From an uncultured Lachnospiraceae bacterium (GTDB lineage: Bacteria; Bacillota; Clostridia; Lachnospirales; Lachnospiraceae), in NCBI GenBank assembly GCA_910586255.1, contig CAJUHR010000025.1, positions 1 to 64,000 on the forward strand: DNA of 64,000 bases, in the 5' to 3' direction. The translations under genes were made by a program, and so were the position numbers. Within the stretch, counting starts at the first letter, position 1, and every line of letters begins with the position of its first letter. The notes under the pieces are model-generated. The model was not told the DNA's origin. It saw only the letters and a list, made by a program, of their open reading frames with translations, and made no database searches. Positions 17,245-26,097 of the stretch are shown one piece after another.

Positions 17245-17263
17245 GCCTGTGAGACACACAGGC
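17245..17263 (+). other. Hairpin in the leader of the hook gene
   Basis: GCCTGTG (17245-17251) pairs with CACAGGC (17257-17263), directly before AGGAGGA. There is no T run, so it is not a terminator. It could be an mRNA processing or protein-binding site, for example for CsrA, which favours GGA motifs (inference). Confidence 0.35.
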
Positions 17264-17300
17264 AGGAGGAACGGCAGCAAGAAGGGAAGGAAAAGAAACT

Positions 17301-18320
17301 ATGTTAAGAGCAATGGATTCAGCAGTGGCAGGCTTGCGGGCCCATCAGAACAAGATGGACGTGGTGGGACATAATATTGCAAACGTTAATACATTTGGAT
17401 TTAAGGCACAGACTTATACTTTTAAGGAAGCAATGTATCAGACATCTACTTCATCTACAGGCGGTACCACTACAGCTGCCGGTGCTAATGCGGCACAGTA
17501 TGGTTATGGTTCTTTGATGGGAACTATTGGTGTGGATATGACTGCAAGTACGCCGACTTATGTAGGTGGATTTAATGCAAGTATCAGCGGTGACGGCTTT
17601 TTTATGGTTAGAAAAATGAAAACAAATGTTGCTGTTGATGGAGGAGATGCTTCTGCGACAACAGAGAGCATTAAAGGCGGAGACTTTCTATATACCAGAG
17701 TAGGGCAGTTTACATTAGACAGTAATGGATATGTGGTAGATGGGGATAAGAACTTTGTTTATGGGTTTATGCCCAAAGCGGATGATAATACTGCAGTAGA
17801 TACCACAAAACTGGTGCCGTTGAGAATGCCAATAAAATATGAGAAAGACACTAATGGAAAGATAACCGTTATGTTTTCTAATAACAATTATGATACTACT
17901 GGAATGAATGCTGCACTGCTGTCAAAGGGAGTTGAGATCAACAGCGCTGGCGAGATCACAGTTAAAATTGAGTATGATACCGGAAAACCGGATCCAGATG
18001 GTAATGGGAACATTATGGACAGTGCGGTGGTTTCCCTTGGAAAGCTTGCCATTGCCACATTCCAGAACCCAAATGGTTTAAATAAAGCAGGTGGGAACTA
18101 TTACACTACATCCAGTGGCGATAACTCTGGTGCTGTAAGCGCTACCGTTCCCGGCGGCGCTACTCCGGACCTTATGACCGGCTATGTAGAGGCTTCCAAT
18201 GTGGACCTTGCCAAGGAGTTTTCCGATATGATCACCACACACAGAGGTTTCCAGTCCAACACAAAGATGATTACCGTTTCGGATGAGATGTTATCCGATC
18301 TTGTGGCTATGAAGCGGTAA
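17301..18320 (+). CDS. flgE: Flagellar hook protein FlgE
   Basis: FlgE builds the hook, the universal joint. The N terminus MLRAMDSAVAGLRAHQNKMD, then GHNIANVNTFGFKAQ, and the C terminus (TGYVEASNVDLAKEFSDMI, THRGFQSNTKMI) are typical of the FlgE/F/G family. The 339-residue length is short for a hook. The gene's centre (about 17430-18120) is richer in A and T and uses different codons than its ends and neighbours, which suggests diversification or recombination of the surface-exposed domain. AGGAAAAG lies upstream of the ATG. Confidence 0.93.
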   Translation: MLRAMDSAVAGLRAHQNKMDVVGHNIANVNTFGFKAQTYTFKEAMYQTSTSSTGGTTTAAGANAAQYGYGSLMGTIGVDMTASTPTYVGGFNASISGDGFFMVRKMKTNVAVDGGDASATTESIKGGDFLYTRVGQFTLDSNGYVVDGDKNFVYGFMPKADDNTAVDTTKLVPLRMPIKYEKDTNGKITVMFSNNNYDTTGMNAALLSKGVEINSAGEITVKIEYDTGKPDPDGNGNIMDSAVVSLGKLAIATFQNPNGLNKAGGNYYTTSSGDNSGAVSATVPGGATPDLMTGYVEASNVDLAKEFSDMITTHRGFQSNTKMITVSDEMLSDLVAMKR

Positions 18321-18507
18321 TGACAAGAAACAGCATAAAAACAGGTAAGCAAATATGAGAATCAGGCGGCAGAACGAGAACCAGAAGATTATGGATCGCG
18401 CCCGCAAAGCCAGAAAAGAAAGAATATCCGGGGAGAGGAGCCGCCAACGCCGCGGCTACTCTCTGGGTGATGCGGAGAACCAGGTGGGAGATAAGGAAGG
18501 TAAAGGA

Positions 18508-18708
18508 ATGATAAAAGTAGTTCGTTTAAACGGGGAGGAGCTTTATCTGAATGTTCTTCAGATTGAGAGCATGGAGTCCATACCGGAGACAAAGGTAAAG
18601 ATGATGAATGGCGACTATTACCTGGTAAAAGATTCCGCGGATTCAGTTATGGATCAGATCAGGGCGTTTATCAAAAGCTGCTTTGTTTGTGAGGATAAAG
18701 GCCAGTAA
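18508..18708 (+). CDS. flbD: FlbD family flagellar protein
   Basis: This 66-residue protein is the small Firmicute FlbD, found between flgE and motA or fliL. Its function is unclear, and it is not the Caulobacter regulator of the same name. The pattern MIKVVRLNGEELYLNVLQIE, then TKVKMMNGDYYLVKDS, matches the family. ATG at 18508 follows GGAAGGTAAAGGA. The frame is open back to 18355 with an Arg-rich extension (RRQNENQKIMDRARKARKER) that the family normally lacks. This could be a real N-terminal addition or untranslated. Confidence 0.88.
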   Translation: MIKVVRLNGEELYLNVLQIESMESIPETKVKMMNGDYYLVKDSADSVMDQIRAFIKSCFVCEDKGQ

Positions 18709-18743
18709 GCGCTTTTGAAGCTTGGATTTAGGAGGAAAAGGAA

Positions 18744-19553
18744 ATGGATTTGACAACGCTCGTTGGTATGATAATGGCCATTGGTCTGTGTATATGGGGA
18801 ATCGGAGTGAGTAAGATCGGCAACTTCATTGATCCCCAAAGCCTTGCAATCGTAATTGGCGGTACAATCGCAGCCATTACGGCAAGCTATCCTTTAAGGA
18901 TTCTTTTGGACATTCCCAAGCATATTACAGTATTGTTCAGAGGAAAAAAATATAATATTCCCAAACTGGTGGATCAACTGGTGGATCTGGCCATGCTTGC
19001 CAGACAGAGCGGCCTTCTGGCTTTGGAAGAAAAGGCGGAGGAGATTAAGGATCCGTTTTTAAAACAGAGTGTTCTGATGATTGTGGATGCCAGCGATCCG
19101 GATAAAGTCCGGGATATGCTGGAAAAGCAGATGGATGATATGATTGCAAGACATGATGAGGCAGCAGGACTTTATGAGAAGGCTTCCTCTTATGCTCCTG
19201 CATTTGGTATGATCGGTACCCTGATTGGTCTGATCAATATGTTAAAGGGACTGAATCTGGACGGCGGCGGCGGAGCCAGCAGTCTGGGAGCCGACATGTC
19301 TGTGGCATTGATTACCACCTTCTACGGAAGCGGTTTTGCTAATATTTTCTGTCAGCCCATAGCGAAAAAGTTGAGGGTAAGAGAGGCAGAGGAAGAGCTT
19401 TATTGCTCTACGGTTATTGAGGGACTTATGGGAATTCAGGCAGGTGAGAATCCCAAAATGCTCAGAGAGCATCTTCTTTCCTGTATGAAACAGTCTCAGC
19501 AGAAGAAGCTTCTTTTAAAGGCTGAGAAGTCTGGCGGAGGTGGAGAAGGCTGA
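18744..19553 (+). CDS. motA: Flagellar stator protein MotA
   Basis: MotA is the four-helix stator subunit that conducts ions with MotB and pushes on FliG. The 269 residues begin with MDLTTLVGMIMAIGLCIWG. The Pro-containing third helix YAPAFGMIGTLIGLINML and a fourth helix (ALITTFYGSGFANIFCQPIA) are conserved, with the charged cytoplasmic loop between helices 2 and 3. AGGAGGAAAAG precedes the ATG. The stop overlaps motB by one base (TGATG), so the pair is translationally coupled. Confidence 0.96.
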   Translation: MDLTTLVGMIMAIGLCIWGIGVSKIGNFIDPQSLAIVIGGTIAAITASYPLRILLDIPKHITVLFRGKKYNIPKLVDQLVDLAMLARQSGLLALEEKAEEIKDPFLKQSVLMIVDASDPDKVRDMLEKQMDDMIARHDEAAGLYEKASSYAPAFGMIGTLIGLINMLKGLNLDGGGGASSLGADMSVALITTFYGSGFANIFCQPIAKKLRVREAEEELYCSTVIEGLMGIQAGENPKMLREHLLSCMKQSQQKKLLLKAEKSGGGGEG

Positions 19554-20506
19554 TGAGCAGGAGAAAAAAAGGCGGCGGCGGAGGAGAAGACTGCGGAAGC
19601 TGGATGGATACATATGGCGACATGGTCACTCTTCTTTTGTGCTTCTTTGTTATGCTGTATTCCATGTCAAGTCTGGATCAGCAGAAGTGGGAAATCTTTG
19701 TGAAGAGCGTATTTCCCAACTCCAATGACAAGGAGCAGATCGCCATTAATGAAAATATATTAGATGGTGAATTTGATGTCTCCGGAAACCTTCAGATGGA
19801 GGAGGAGATGGAGATGGACGACTTGGATAAGCTCTGGCTGGCTCTCCAGAAAAAGCTGGAGGAAAGCGGAATGGACCAGGGCGTCAGCATGAATAAGGGG
19901 GAGGGTTACGCCTTCATCTCCTTTGAGAATCACACGTTCTTCAATGGAAACAGCTCTCAGCTGACCAATGAGGCAATTGCCGTGCTGGATGTGTTTTGCG
20001 AGGCCATAGAACCTCAGGCAGATGCTTTTTCACAGATCGAGATCATGGGACACACGGCTCAGGGGGACCCAAATCATCCCAACAACCCCCGGACAGACCG
20101 GCTTTTGTCCTCCATGCGCGCGGCTGAGGTGGCGGCTTATATCCAGGAGAAGAACATTATGGACCCCAGCAAGATCATTGGAATCAGCTACGGCCAGTTC
20201 CGTCCGGTGGACACCTTTGAGACCAGCGAGGGCAGAGCGAGAAACCGCCGTGTGGAATTTTTGATTATTGACAATGGGGCGGATATTAAGTCCATGAATG
20301 ATTTTTATGATGAGATTAATGGTGTAGATGAAGGGGATGCCTCTGCTCCGGACGGATTTTCGGAGATAGGCGGCAGTATGGAGGGGTCGGCCAGTATGGT
20401 CAATCCGGACGGCCCTCCGGATAATGCGGCTGCTTTGGAAGCTGCAGATCCTGCTCAGGCGGGAGCTGAGATTCTGGATAGCATGATCAATCCCGCAGCG
20501 GAATAA
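19553..20506 (+). CDS. motB: Flagellar stator protein MotB
   Basis: MotB carries the ion-binding Asp and anchors the stator to peptidoglycan. Asp23 lies at the start of the single membrane helix (YGDMVTLLLCFFVMLYSMSS). The OmpA-like domain (about 120-240) shows MGHTAQGDPNHPNNP and LSSMRAAEVAAYIQEKNI, then a C-terminal Arg-rich RARNRRVEFLI. After it comes an acidic, Ala/Gly-rich tail of about 70 residues, not usual for the family. The sequence does not settle whether protons or sodium are used. Confidence 0.95.
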   Translation: MSRRKKGGGGGEDCGSWMDTYGDMVTLLLCFFVMLYSMSSLDQQKWEIFVKSVFPNSNDKEQIAINENILDGEFDVSGNLQMEEEMEMDDLDKLWLALQKKLEESGMDQGVSMNKGEGYAFISFENHTFFNGNSSQLTNEAIAVLDVFCEAIEPQADAFSQIEIMGHTAQGDPNHPNNPRTDRLLSSMRAAEVAAYIQEKNIMDPSKIIGISYGQFRPVDTFETSEGRARNRRVEFLIIDNGADIKSMNDFYDEINGVDEGDASAPDGFSEIGGSMEGSASMVNPDGPPDNAAALEAADPAQAGAEILDSMINPAAE

Positions 20507-20533
20507 CTTATTGAGAAAAGGTGGCGTTTTGAA

Positions 20534-21664
20534 ATGGCAGACGTATTATCCCAAAGTCAGATTGATGCTCTTTTGAAGTCTATGCAGGGCGGCGGAGGCG
20601 ATGACAGCAGCAGTAGCAGTGCTCCTGTGCAGACCGAGCAAAAGGCGGCTGTGCAGGATGAAAAGAAAAAACCAGATACACCCGAGATCAAATACAGTAA
20701 GTATGATTTTTACAGTCCCAGGAAATTCACAAAGGATAAGATGAAGATCCTGACCAGTGTGTTTGAGAATTACGCGCGGATTATCACCTCTCAGGTCAAT
20801 GGTGTTTTCCGGGTTATGACGGATATCACCGTGATGGAGGTTCAGGAACGGCGTTACTATGAGTTTGTAAACTCTCTAAATGAAAATGATGTGATTACTC
20901 TGGTTAATACCAGCATGGAGAATTATACCCGGAAGCTGGTTCCCTTGATGATGTATGTGACGCCGGGACTGGTGATCACGCTCATTGACCGTATGCTTGG
21001 CGGGGAGGAGACTGTAGTTAAGGTTAAGGACGGATACCGGTATTCGGATGTGGAGACCGCCCTGTACCGCAGAGTGCTCTCTCAGCTGATCCATGCTTTA
21101 AAGGACGGCTTTGCCAGCTACATAAATGTGAACTTTGAGGCTTTCCGGATTGAGGAAAATCCCACAATGATGCAGGATGTGGGCTTGGATGAGACTGTGG
21201 CCATTATTCATCTTAATGTGGATGTGACAGGTCTTGCTGTGGAGCGGATCCGGATCTGCATGCCGGGCACGCTTTTAGAAGCAATGTTTCAGGTTATGGA
21301 CAGCCACAGACATCTTGCCAAAGGTTACTCCTATGAGGATAACCGGGAGACCATTCTGGAGAATATCCGTCAGTCCCAGCTTCCTCTCACAGGACAGCTT
21401 GGCACTGTATCCCTGGATTTGGATGATATATACCATCTAAAGGTAGGCGATGTGATTGATATGAATAAGCCTAAGGACAGGGAAGTGAAGCTTTATGTGG
21501 GAAGACAGGCATGGTTTACAGGTAAGATGGGTATCTATAAAAAGAACGTAGCAATTCGGATCAATCGAAGACTTTATGATGAGGATGACCCGGAGAAGGA
21601 TGAGCTCTCGGAGGAGGAGCTGCTGGCCGCCCAGGGAGGGGAGGAACCGGCTCTCGGCGGATGA
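20534..21664 (+). CDS. fliM: Flagellar motor switch protein FliM
   Basis: FliM is the C-ring protein that binds CheY-P. The 376 residues start with the CheY-binding peptide VLSQSQIDALLKSM (canonical EIDALL is QIDALL here), then a Ser/Gly linker. The middle domain (YDFYSPRKFTKDKMKIL, VNGVFRVMTDITVMEVQERR and the GG of MLGGEETVVK) and the C-terminal SPOA domain (VGDVIDMNKPKDREVKLYV) follow. The tail is Glu-rich. An AAAGGTGG site precedes the ATG. Next are cheY, flgC and fliY. Confidence 0.96.
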   Translation: MADVLSQSQIDALLKSMQGGGGDDSSSSSAPVQTEQKAAVQDEKKKPDTPEIKYSKYDFYSPRKFTKDKMKILTSVFENYARIITSQVNGVFRVMTDITVMEVQERRYYEFVNSLNENDVITLVNTSMENYTRKLVPLMMYVTPGLVITLIDRMLGGEETVVKVKDGYRYSDVETALYRRVLSQLIHALKDGFASYINVNFEAFRIEENPTMMQDVGLDETVAIIHLNVDVTGLAVERIRICMPGTLLEAMFQVMDSHRHLAKGYSYEDNRETILENIRQSQLPLTGQLGTVSLDLDDIYHLKVGDVIDMNKPKDREVKLYVGRQAWFTGKMGIYKKNVAIRINRRLYDEDDPEKDELSEEELLAAQGGEEPALGG

Positions 21665-21752
21665 CAGCCATACCGTCAGAACAGGATAAGAGGTTGCTGA
21701 TTTATCAGTGACATCATATATTATTATTTTTTAAAGAAGAGAGGGGAACACA

Positions 21753-22115
21753 ATGCCTAAAATTATGTTGGTTGATGATGCCGCGTTTATGAGAATGATG
21801 GTTAAAAATGCCCTGACCAAAAGTGGGTATGATAATTTTGTAGAAGCTCAGGATGGGGCAGAAGCGGTGAAGAAGTATGCTGAGGAGAAGCCGGACATGG
21901 TATTTATGGATATCACCATGCCCAATATGGACGGTCTTCAGGCTTTGAAGAAAATCAAAGAGGACTATCCGGATGCAAAGATTGTAATGTGTACGGCAAT
22001 GGGCCAGGAGGGAATGGTAGTAGACGCAATTAAGTCCGGAGCCAGAGATTTTATTGTAAAGCCGTTTAATGCCGAGCGTATTGTACAGACCGCGCAGGCG
22101 ATTTTGGGGAGTTAA
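21753..22115 (+). CDS. cheY: Chemotaxis response regulator CheY
   Basis: This single receiver domain of 120 residues carries the phosphorylation signal to FliM. Key residues are visible: Asp8 and Asp9 in LVDDAAFMR, Asp54 in VFMDITMPNMDG, Thr in CTAMGQ and Lys in FIVKPFN. AGAGAGGGGA lies before the ATG. Its place beside fliM and fliY, and no output domain, make CheY the clear choice. The kinase CheA is not in this window. Confidence 0.95.
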   Translation: MPKIMLVDDAAFMRMMVKNALTKSGYDNFVEAQDGAEAVKKYAEEKPDMVFMDITMPNMDGLQALKKIKEDYPDAKIVMCTAMGQEGMVVDAIKSGARDFIVKPFNAERIVQTAQAILGS

Positions 22116-22136
22116 AACAGGCAGGAGGATTTTAAA

Positions 22137-22586
22137 ATGGCATTTTTGAGTTCTTTTGACATCAGTGCATCTGCTTTGAGTGCCCAGCGTGTCCGGATGG
22201 ATATAGCGGCAGAGAATATTGCCAATATTGACTCGACCAGAACTGAAGGGGGCGGTGCATACCGCAGAAAAGATGTGCTTTTTGAGAGCTATGGAGCAGG
22301 CTCTTTCAGAGAGGCGCTGCATAATGCCTCCGCGGGAAAAGGATTTTCCGGCAGAAATGCAGGCGTCCGGGTGGCAGGTATCATTGAGGATGACCGGGAG
22401 ATGAAGCAGGTCTATAATCCGGGCCATCCCGATGCAGATGAGAATGGATTTGTAACTTTGCCGAATGTGGATCTCTTAAAGGAGACTGTGGACAGTATGT
22501 CTGCCACCAGATCTTATGAGGCCAATGTTACGGCATTGAATGCAATGAAGCTGATGGCGCAGAAGGCGCTGGAAATTGGGAAATAA
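22137..22586 (+). CDS. flgC: Flagellar rod protein FlgC, away from flgB
   Basis: FlgC is a proximal rod protein. The 149 residues open with FLSSFDISASALSAQRVRMD and IAAENIANIDSTRTEGG. The FlgC-specific middle YNPGHPDADENGFVTLPNVD and the terminal RSYEANVTALNAMKLM are clear. Normally it follows flgB directly. Here it sits between cheY and fliY, 13 kb away, so the ancestral flgB-flgC-fliE order was broken. AGGCAGGAGGA precedes the ATG. Confidence 0.95.
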   Translation: MAFLSSFDISASALSAQRVRMDIAAENIANIDSTRTEGGGAYRRKDVLFESYGAGSFREALHNASAGKGFSGRNAGVRVAGIIEDDREMKQVYNPGHPDADENGFVTLPNVDLLKETVDSMSATRSYEANVTALNAMKLMAQKALEIGK

Positions 22587-22628
22587 TATTCCGCGCATGG
22601 AAAAATTTTGATAAAAGGAGATTGAGAA

Positions 22629-23927
22629 ATGGGCGCTAGCAGCTTTAATGAGATGGAATTAGACGCTATAGGCGAGATTATGAATATCAGCCTTGGCGCC
22701 TCTGCGACGGCAGTTTCCACGATGCTGGGCACAAAGGTGAATATTACAACGCCTGTGGTGCTGGTTCAGACGCGAGAACAATTTGAGTTCAAACGGCTGG
22801 AACCGGCTATTGGCGTTGAGATTGATTATGTGGAAGGCCTGGACGGCAAGAACATCATGATGTTCCGCAAGGAGGATATCCGGATTATTGTGGGCACTAT
22901 GATGGGAGAGGACCTGCCCATGGAGGCTTTCGACCAGATGGATGAGCTGTATATCAGCGCCATCTGCGAGGTCATGAATCAGATGATGGGATCCTCCGCT
23001 ACGGCTCTGTCTGAATTTCTGGGCACCGTAGTGAATATATCTACCCCCAAATCCTTTGATGTGGGCGAGCCGGAGGATTTCAAGAACAAGTATTTTACGG
23101 AAGAAAGCGGTATGGTGATCGTCCGCTTCCGCTTGGAAATTGAGGATAAACTAAACAGTGAATTTATGAATATTATGCCGGTAAAACTGGCAAAGAGACT
23201 TTTGGAGCCCTTTGCGGACAGCTTAGGCGAACCAGAACCGGCAGCACCTGAGCAGCCATTGGTTGCCGAGCCTGCGCCTGCACCTGCACCCCAGCCGGCC
23301 CCGGTTGCCGAGCCTGCACCGGCGCCTGTACCCCAGCCTGCTCCGGTTGCCGAGCCTGCTCCGGCGCCTCAACCGGCCCCGACCCCTGCGCCAATGCCTC
23401 AACCGGCTCCGATGCCTCAGGTTCCGCCTGTGGCAGATCCGGCAGCCATGCAGGGAATGCAGCAGCCCTATTATCCCTATCCGTCTGCGGGAATGGATCC
23501 CATGATGCTTCAGCTGCTTAATCAGATGCAGCAGACCCAGATGCAGATGATGGAGATGATGAAGTCCACCAAGACCCGTGAGCCGGCTTCTTCCGCTACG
23601 GGCGGCTCTCTTATCCGTCCCTTAAGCTCACCGCAGATGCAGGGCGAGGACGGCACGGGAGAAGAGGACAAGGCCAATCAGGAGATGCTGATGAAGGTGC
23701 CTCTTGAGATTTCCGTGGAAATCGGAAGAACCAAGAGACTGGTGAAGGATATTCTGGAATTTACTCAGGGCACGTTGGTGGTTCTTGACAAGATGGCCGG
23801 TGAGCAGGTGGATCTATATGTCAACGGACAGTGCATCGCCAAGGGAGACATCGTAGTGGTGGAGGATAACTTCGGTATCCGTATTACAGAGATTGTATCA
23901 AGGGAACTCCATCCGGAAAGCTTATAA
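22629..23927 (+). CDS. fliY: Flagellar switch protein FliY (CheC-like plus SPOA)
   Basis: FliY is a C-ring component with CheY-P phosphatase activity in Gram-positive bacteria. Two CheC-type active sites are present (AIGEIMNISLGASATA and AICEVMNQMMGSSATA, each with ExxN). A long Pro/Ala/Gln linker at about residues 200-280 has degenerate PAPAPQPAP repeats. The C-terminal SPOA (FliN) domain includes LPLE-like VPLEISVEIGRTKR. Unlike Bacillus FliY it lacks the N-terminal LSQDEIDALL peptide and begins right at the CheC part. The total is 432 residues. Confidence 0.94.
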   Translation: MGASSFNEMELDAIGEIMNISLGASATAVSTMLGTKVNITTPVVLVQTREQFEFKRLEPAIGVEIDYVEGLDGKNIMMFRKEDIRIIVGTMMGEDLPMEAFDQMDELYISAICEVMNQMMGSSATALSEFLGTVVNISTPKSFDVGEPEDFKNKYFTEESGMVIVRFRLEIEDKLNSEFMNIMPVKLAKRLLEPFADSLGEPEPAAPEQPLVAEPAPAPAPQPAPVAEPAPAPVPQPAPVAEPAPAPQPAPTPAPMPQPAPMPQVPPVADPAAMQGMQQPYYPYPSAGMDPMMLQLLNQMQQTQMQMMEMMKSTKTREPASSATGGSLIRPLSSPQMQGEDGTGEEDKANQEMLMKVPLEISVEIGRTKRLVKDILEFTQGTLVVLDKMAGEQVDLYVNGQCIAKGDIVVVEDNFGIRITEIVSRELHPESL

Positions 23928-23943
23928 GGTGGAAGAATTGACA

Positions 23944-24285
23944 ATGTTTCGCGCAATACTGACGGTTATGATTGTCCTGGCTATGGCCTGGTGGTGCAGC
24001 CGTTTGCTGGGAAGGCAGTGGGTAAGGTCCTCCGGCTCCGGCAATATTGAGCTGATTGATCAGGTGCAGGTAGGACAAAATCAGAGAATCCTTCTTATGA
24101 AGGCGGGAGAGAAGCATTATCTGATCGGCGTCAGTTCGGCGGGAATCCAGCTTCTCTCAGAGGTGGAGGGAGAGTTTTGTTCTCCCCGGTCGCCGGAGAT
24201 GACAGCCGGAACACAGTTTCCCTTCCGGGATTTTCTCAAGGAACGTTTGGAATCATACAGGGATAAAAGGGAGGGAGAGCAATGA
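23944..24285 (+). CDS. fliO: Flagellar export gate protein FliO
   Basis: FliO is a small membrane protein that helps assemble the FliP ring. The 113 residues have one N-terminal helix (AILTVMIVLAMAWWCSRLLG) and a cytoplasmic part with IELIDQVQVGQNQRILLMKA and KHYLIGVSSAGIQLLSEVE, which fits the family. ATG at 23944 is preferred, with AAGGTGG upstream, and a nearby TTG at 23938 is also possible. It overlaps fliP by 4 bases (ATGA). Confidence 0.88.
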   Translation: MFRAILTVMIVLAMAWWCSRLLGRQWVRSSGSGNIELIDQVQVGQNQRILLMKAGEKHYLIGVSSAGIQLLSEVEGEFCSPRSPEMTAGTQFPFRDFLKERLESYRDKREGEQ

Positions 24286-24938
24286 ATGACCTTCTGACAC
24301 AGTTAAACGGCGGGAGCGTTCCCACCCTGGAAATAATATTTCTTCTTACCTTTGCGGCCCTGCTTCCATCGATTGTCGTTATGATGACTTCTTTTACGAG
24401 AACAATCATCATACTGTCCTTTACAAGAAACGCGATGGGTGTTCAGCAGGCGCCGCCCAATATGGTATTGGTTGGCATTGCCCTGTTTTTGACCTTATAT
24501 ATTATGAGTCCGGTGCTGAACCAGATAAATGAGGAGGCGTATCAGCCTTATGTCAGGGAGGAGATCACTCAGGAAGAGGCCATGGAACGGATGGTGGTTC
24601 CCTTAAAGGACTTTATGCTCCGCAACACGGAGCTAAACACCATGAATACCTTCGTCCGCATGGCCGGCATAGAGGTTCCCGAAAATCCCCAGGACTATCC
24701 ATTGACGGTAGTGGTTCCGGCGTTTATGACCAGCGAGCTGAAGGCAGGATTTACGGCCGGATTTTTGATTTATCTCCCGTTTCTTCTGGTGGATATTATT
24801 GTGTCTACCACGTTGATGTCCATGGGTATGGTAATGCTGCCTCCAGCTATGATTTCCATGCCGTTTAAGCTGCTGCTTTTTGTGACGGTGGACGGCTGGG
24901 AGCTGTTGTTTTCCAGTATTGTTACCAGCTTTCGCTAG
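24282..24938 (+). CDS. fliP: Flagellar export gate protein FliP
   Basis: FliP pentamers form the core of the export channel. The family signature FTRTIIILSFTRNAMGVQQA and PPNMVLVGIALFLTLYIM are exact in type. The C-terminal VSTTLMSMGMVMLPPAMISM contains the Met-rich gate loop. The 218 residues start without a cleavable signal, as usual in Firmicutes. GGAGGGAGAGC precedes the ATG. Confidence 0.97.
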   Translation: MNDLLTQLNGGSVPTLEIIFLLTFAALLPSIVVMMTSFTRTIIILSFTRNAMGVQQAPPNMVLVGIALFLTLYIMSPVLNQINEEAYQPYVREEITQEEAMERMVVPLKDFMLRNTELNTMNTFVRMAGIEVPENPQDYPLTVVVPAFMTSELKAGFTAGFLIYLPFLLVDIIVSTTLMSMGMVMLPPAMISMPFKLLLFVTVDGWELLFSSIVTSFR

Positions 24939-24986
24939 AACAGGAATATTTTGTCTGAGCGGTTACCGGGAAGGGAGTGAGAAGCC

Positions 24987-25247
24987 GTGTCCGAACTGCA
25001 GATTATGGATATTTTATACCAGACCTTTCAGCTGGCAGTGCGGCTGACCATGCCGTTTCTGCTGGTGAGTATGGTGGTGGGTGTGCTGATTGCCATTTTT
25101 CAGGCAGCAACCCAGATCAATGAGCAGACGTTGACCTTTGTGCCCAAATTTTTGTCGATCTTGGCAGTGATGGGATTTTTGGGAAGCTCGATTCTGACAA
25201 TGCTTCAGGATTTCGTCAGACAGATGATGTCCCTGATGGGGGGCTGA
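24987..25247 (+). CDS. fliQ: Flagellar export gate protein FliQ
   Basis: FliQ is a two-helix gate subunit wrapped around FliP/FliR. The 86 residues show LTMPFLLVSMVVGVLIAIFQ, then AATQINEQTLTFVPK, the hallmark loop. The start is GTG at 24987 after AAGGGAGTGAG. It is followed by fliR after 6 bases. Confidence 0.96.
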   Translation: MSELQIMDILYQTFQLAVRLTMPFLLVSMVVGVLIAIFQAATQINEQTLTFVPKFLSILAVMGFLGSSILTMLQDFVRQMMSLMGG

Positions 25248-25253
25248 TGATCC

Positions 25254-26006
25254 GTGTTTATTCTCTTTGCGTTGATCGTCATGCGGATGAGCGGCGCCAT
25301 TGCCTTTAATCCCATATTCGGCAGAACCAATTATCCCAGAGTGGCTAAGGGAGCCCTTATTTTTCTTCTTTCCCTGATGCTGTATTTGGGGGTGGACGGG
25401 ACTCTTGTCCATCAGCCGGCTAATATGATTGAGTACGGCGTAATGCTGGTTAAGGAATTGATGGTGGGTTTTGTACTGGGCTTTTCCATGGAGCTTACCT
25501 TCGCCATTGTCCGGTTTGCCTCGTCAATTATGGATCACACCATGGGACTTTCCATGGCGCAGGTATATGATCCCCAGTACAACACCCAGATGACCATTAC
25601 CTCCGGTATCTTTTATGCTTTTCTGGCCCTGATCTTTTTGGCTACGGACGGGCATGTAAGGCTGATTGCCCTGTTTTTTTCATCAGCCAGACTGATTCCC
25701 TTCGGGCAGGTGGCCATTCGCCCGGAGCTGTCAGAGCTTATGCTGGAGATCTTCCGCACTTGTATTCAGACAGGATTCCAGTTTGCGTTTCCCCTGATAG
25801 CCATGGAGCTGGTGACGGAGGCGGCGGTGGGAATTTTGATGCGGATGATTCCGCAGATCAATGTGTTTGCCATTAATTTCCAGATTAAAATCATAGTTGG
25901 ACTCATGATGCTGGTATATCTCTTCAGCCCTATGGCTTCGCGGCTGTATGTGATGATTGACGACATGTTTATGAATATGCAGCGTCTGCTTTCCCTGATG
26001 GTATAG
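25254..26006 (+). CDS. fliR: Flagellar export gate protein FliR
   Basis: FliR is the single-copy gate subunit and plugs the FliP ring. The 250 residues have six or so membrane helices. Typical parts are RMSGAIAFNPIFGRTNYPR and LVKELMVGFVLGFSMELTF, and the end (QINVFAINFQIKIIVGLMML) is conserved. The start is GTG with AAGG-like sequence in the fliQ tail (GGGGGGC). The gap to flhB is about 90 bases. Confidence 0.96.
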   Translation: MFILFALIVMRMSGAIAFNPIFGRTNYPRVAKGALIFLLSLMLYLGVDGTLVHQPANMIEYGVMLVKELMVGFVLGFSMELTFAIVRFASSIMDHTMGLSMAQVYDPQYNTQMTITSGIFYAFLALIFLATDGHVRLIALFFSSARLIPFGQVAIRPELSELMLEIFRTCIQTGFQFAFPLIAMELVTEAAVGILMRMIPQINVFAINFQIKIIVGLMMLVYLFSPMASRLYVMIDDMFMNMQRLLSLMV

Positions 26007-26097
26007 GAAAGAGACAAAAAGCCGTCTGTGGCGGCTAAAGTGAGGGAGAAGCAAAAAGCAGGGACTTCAGGCCGAACGACAGAAGGGAGTGGTGAGC

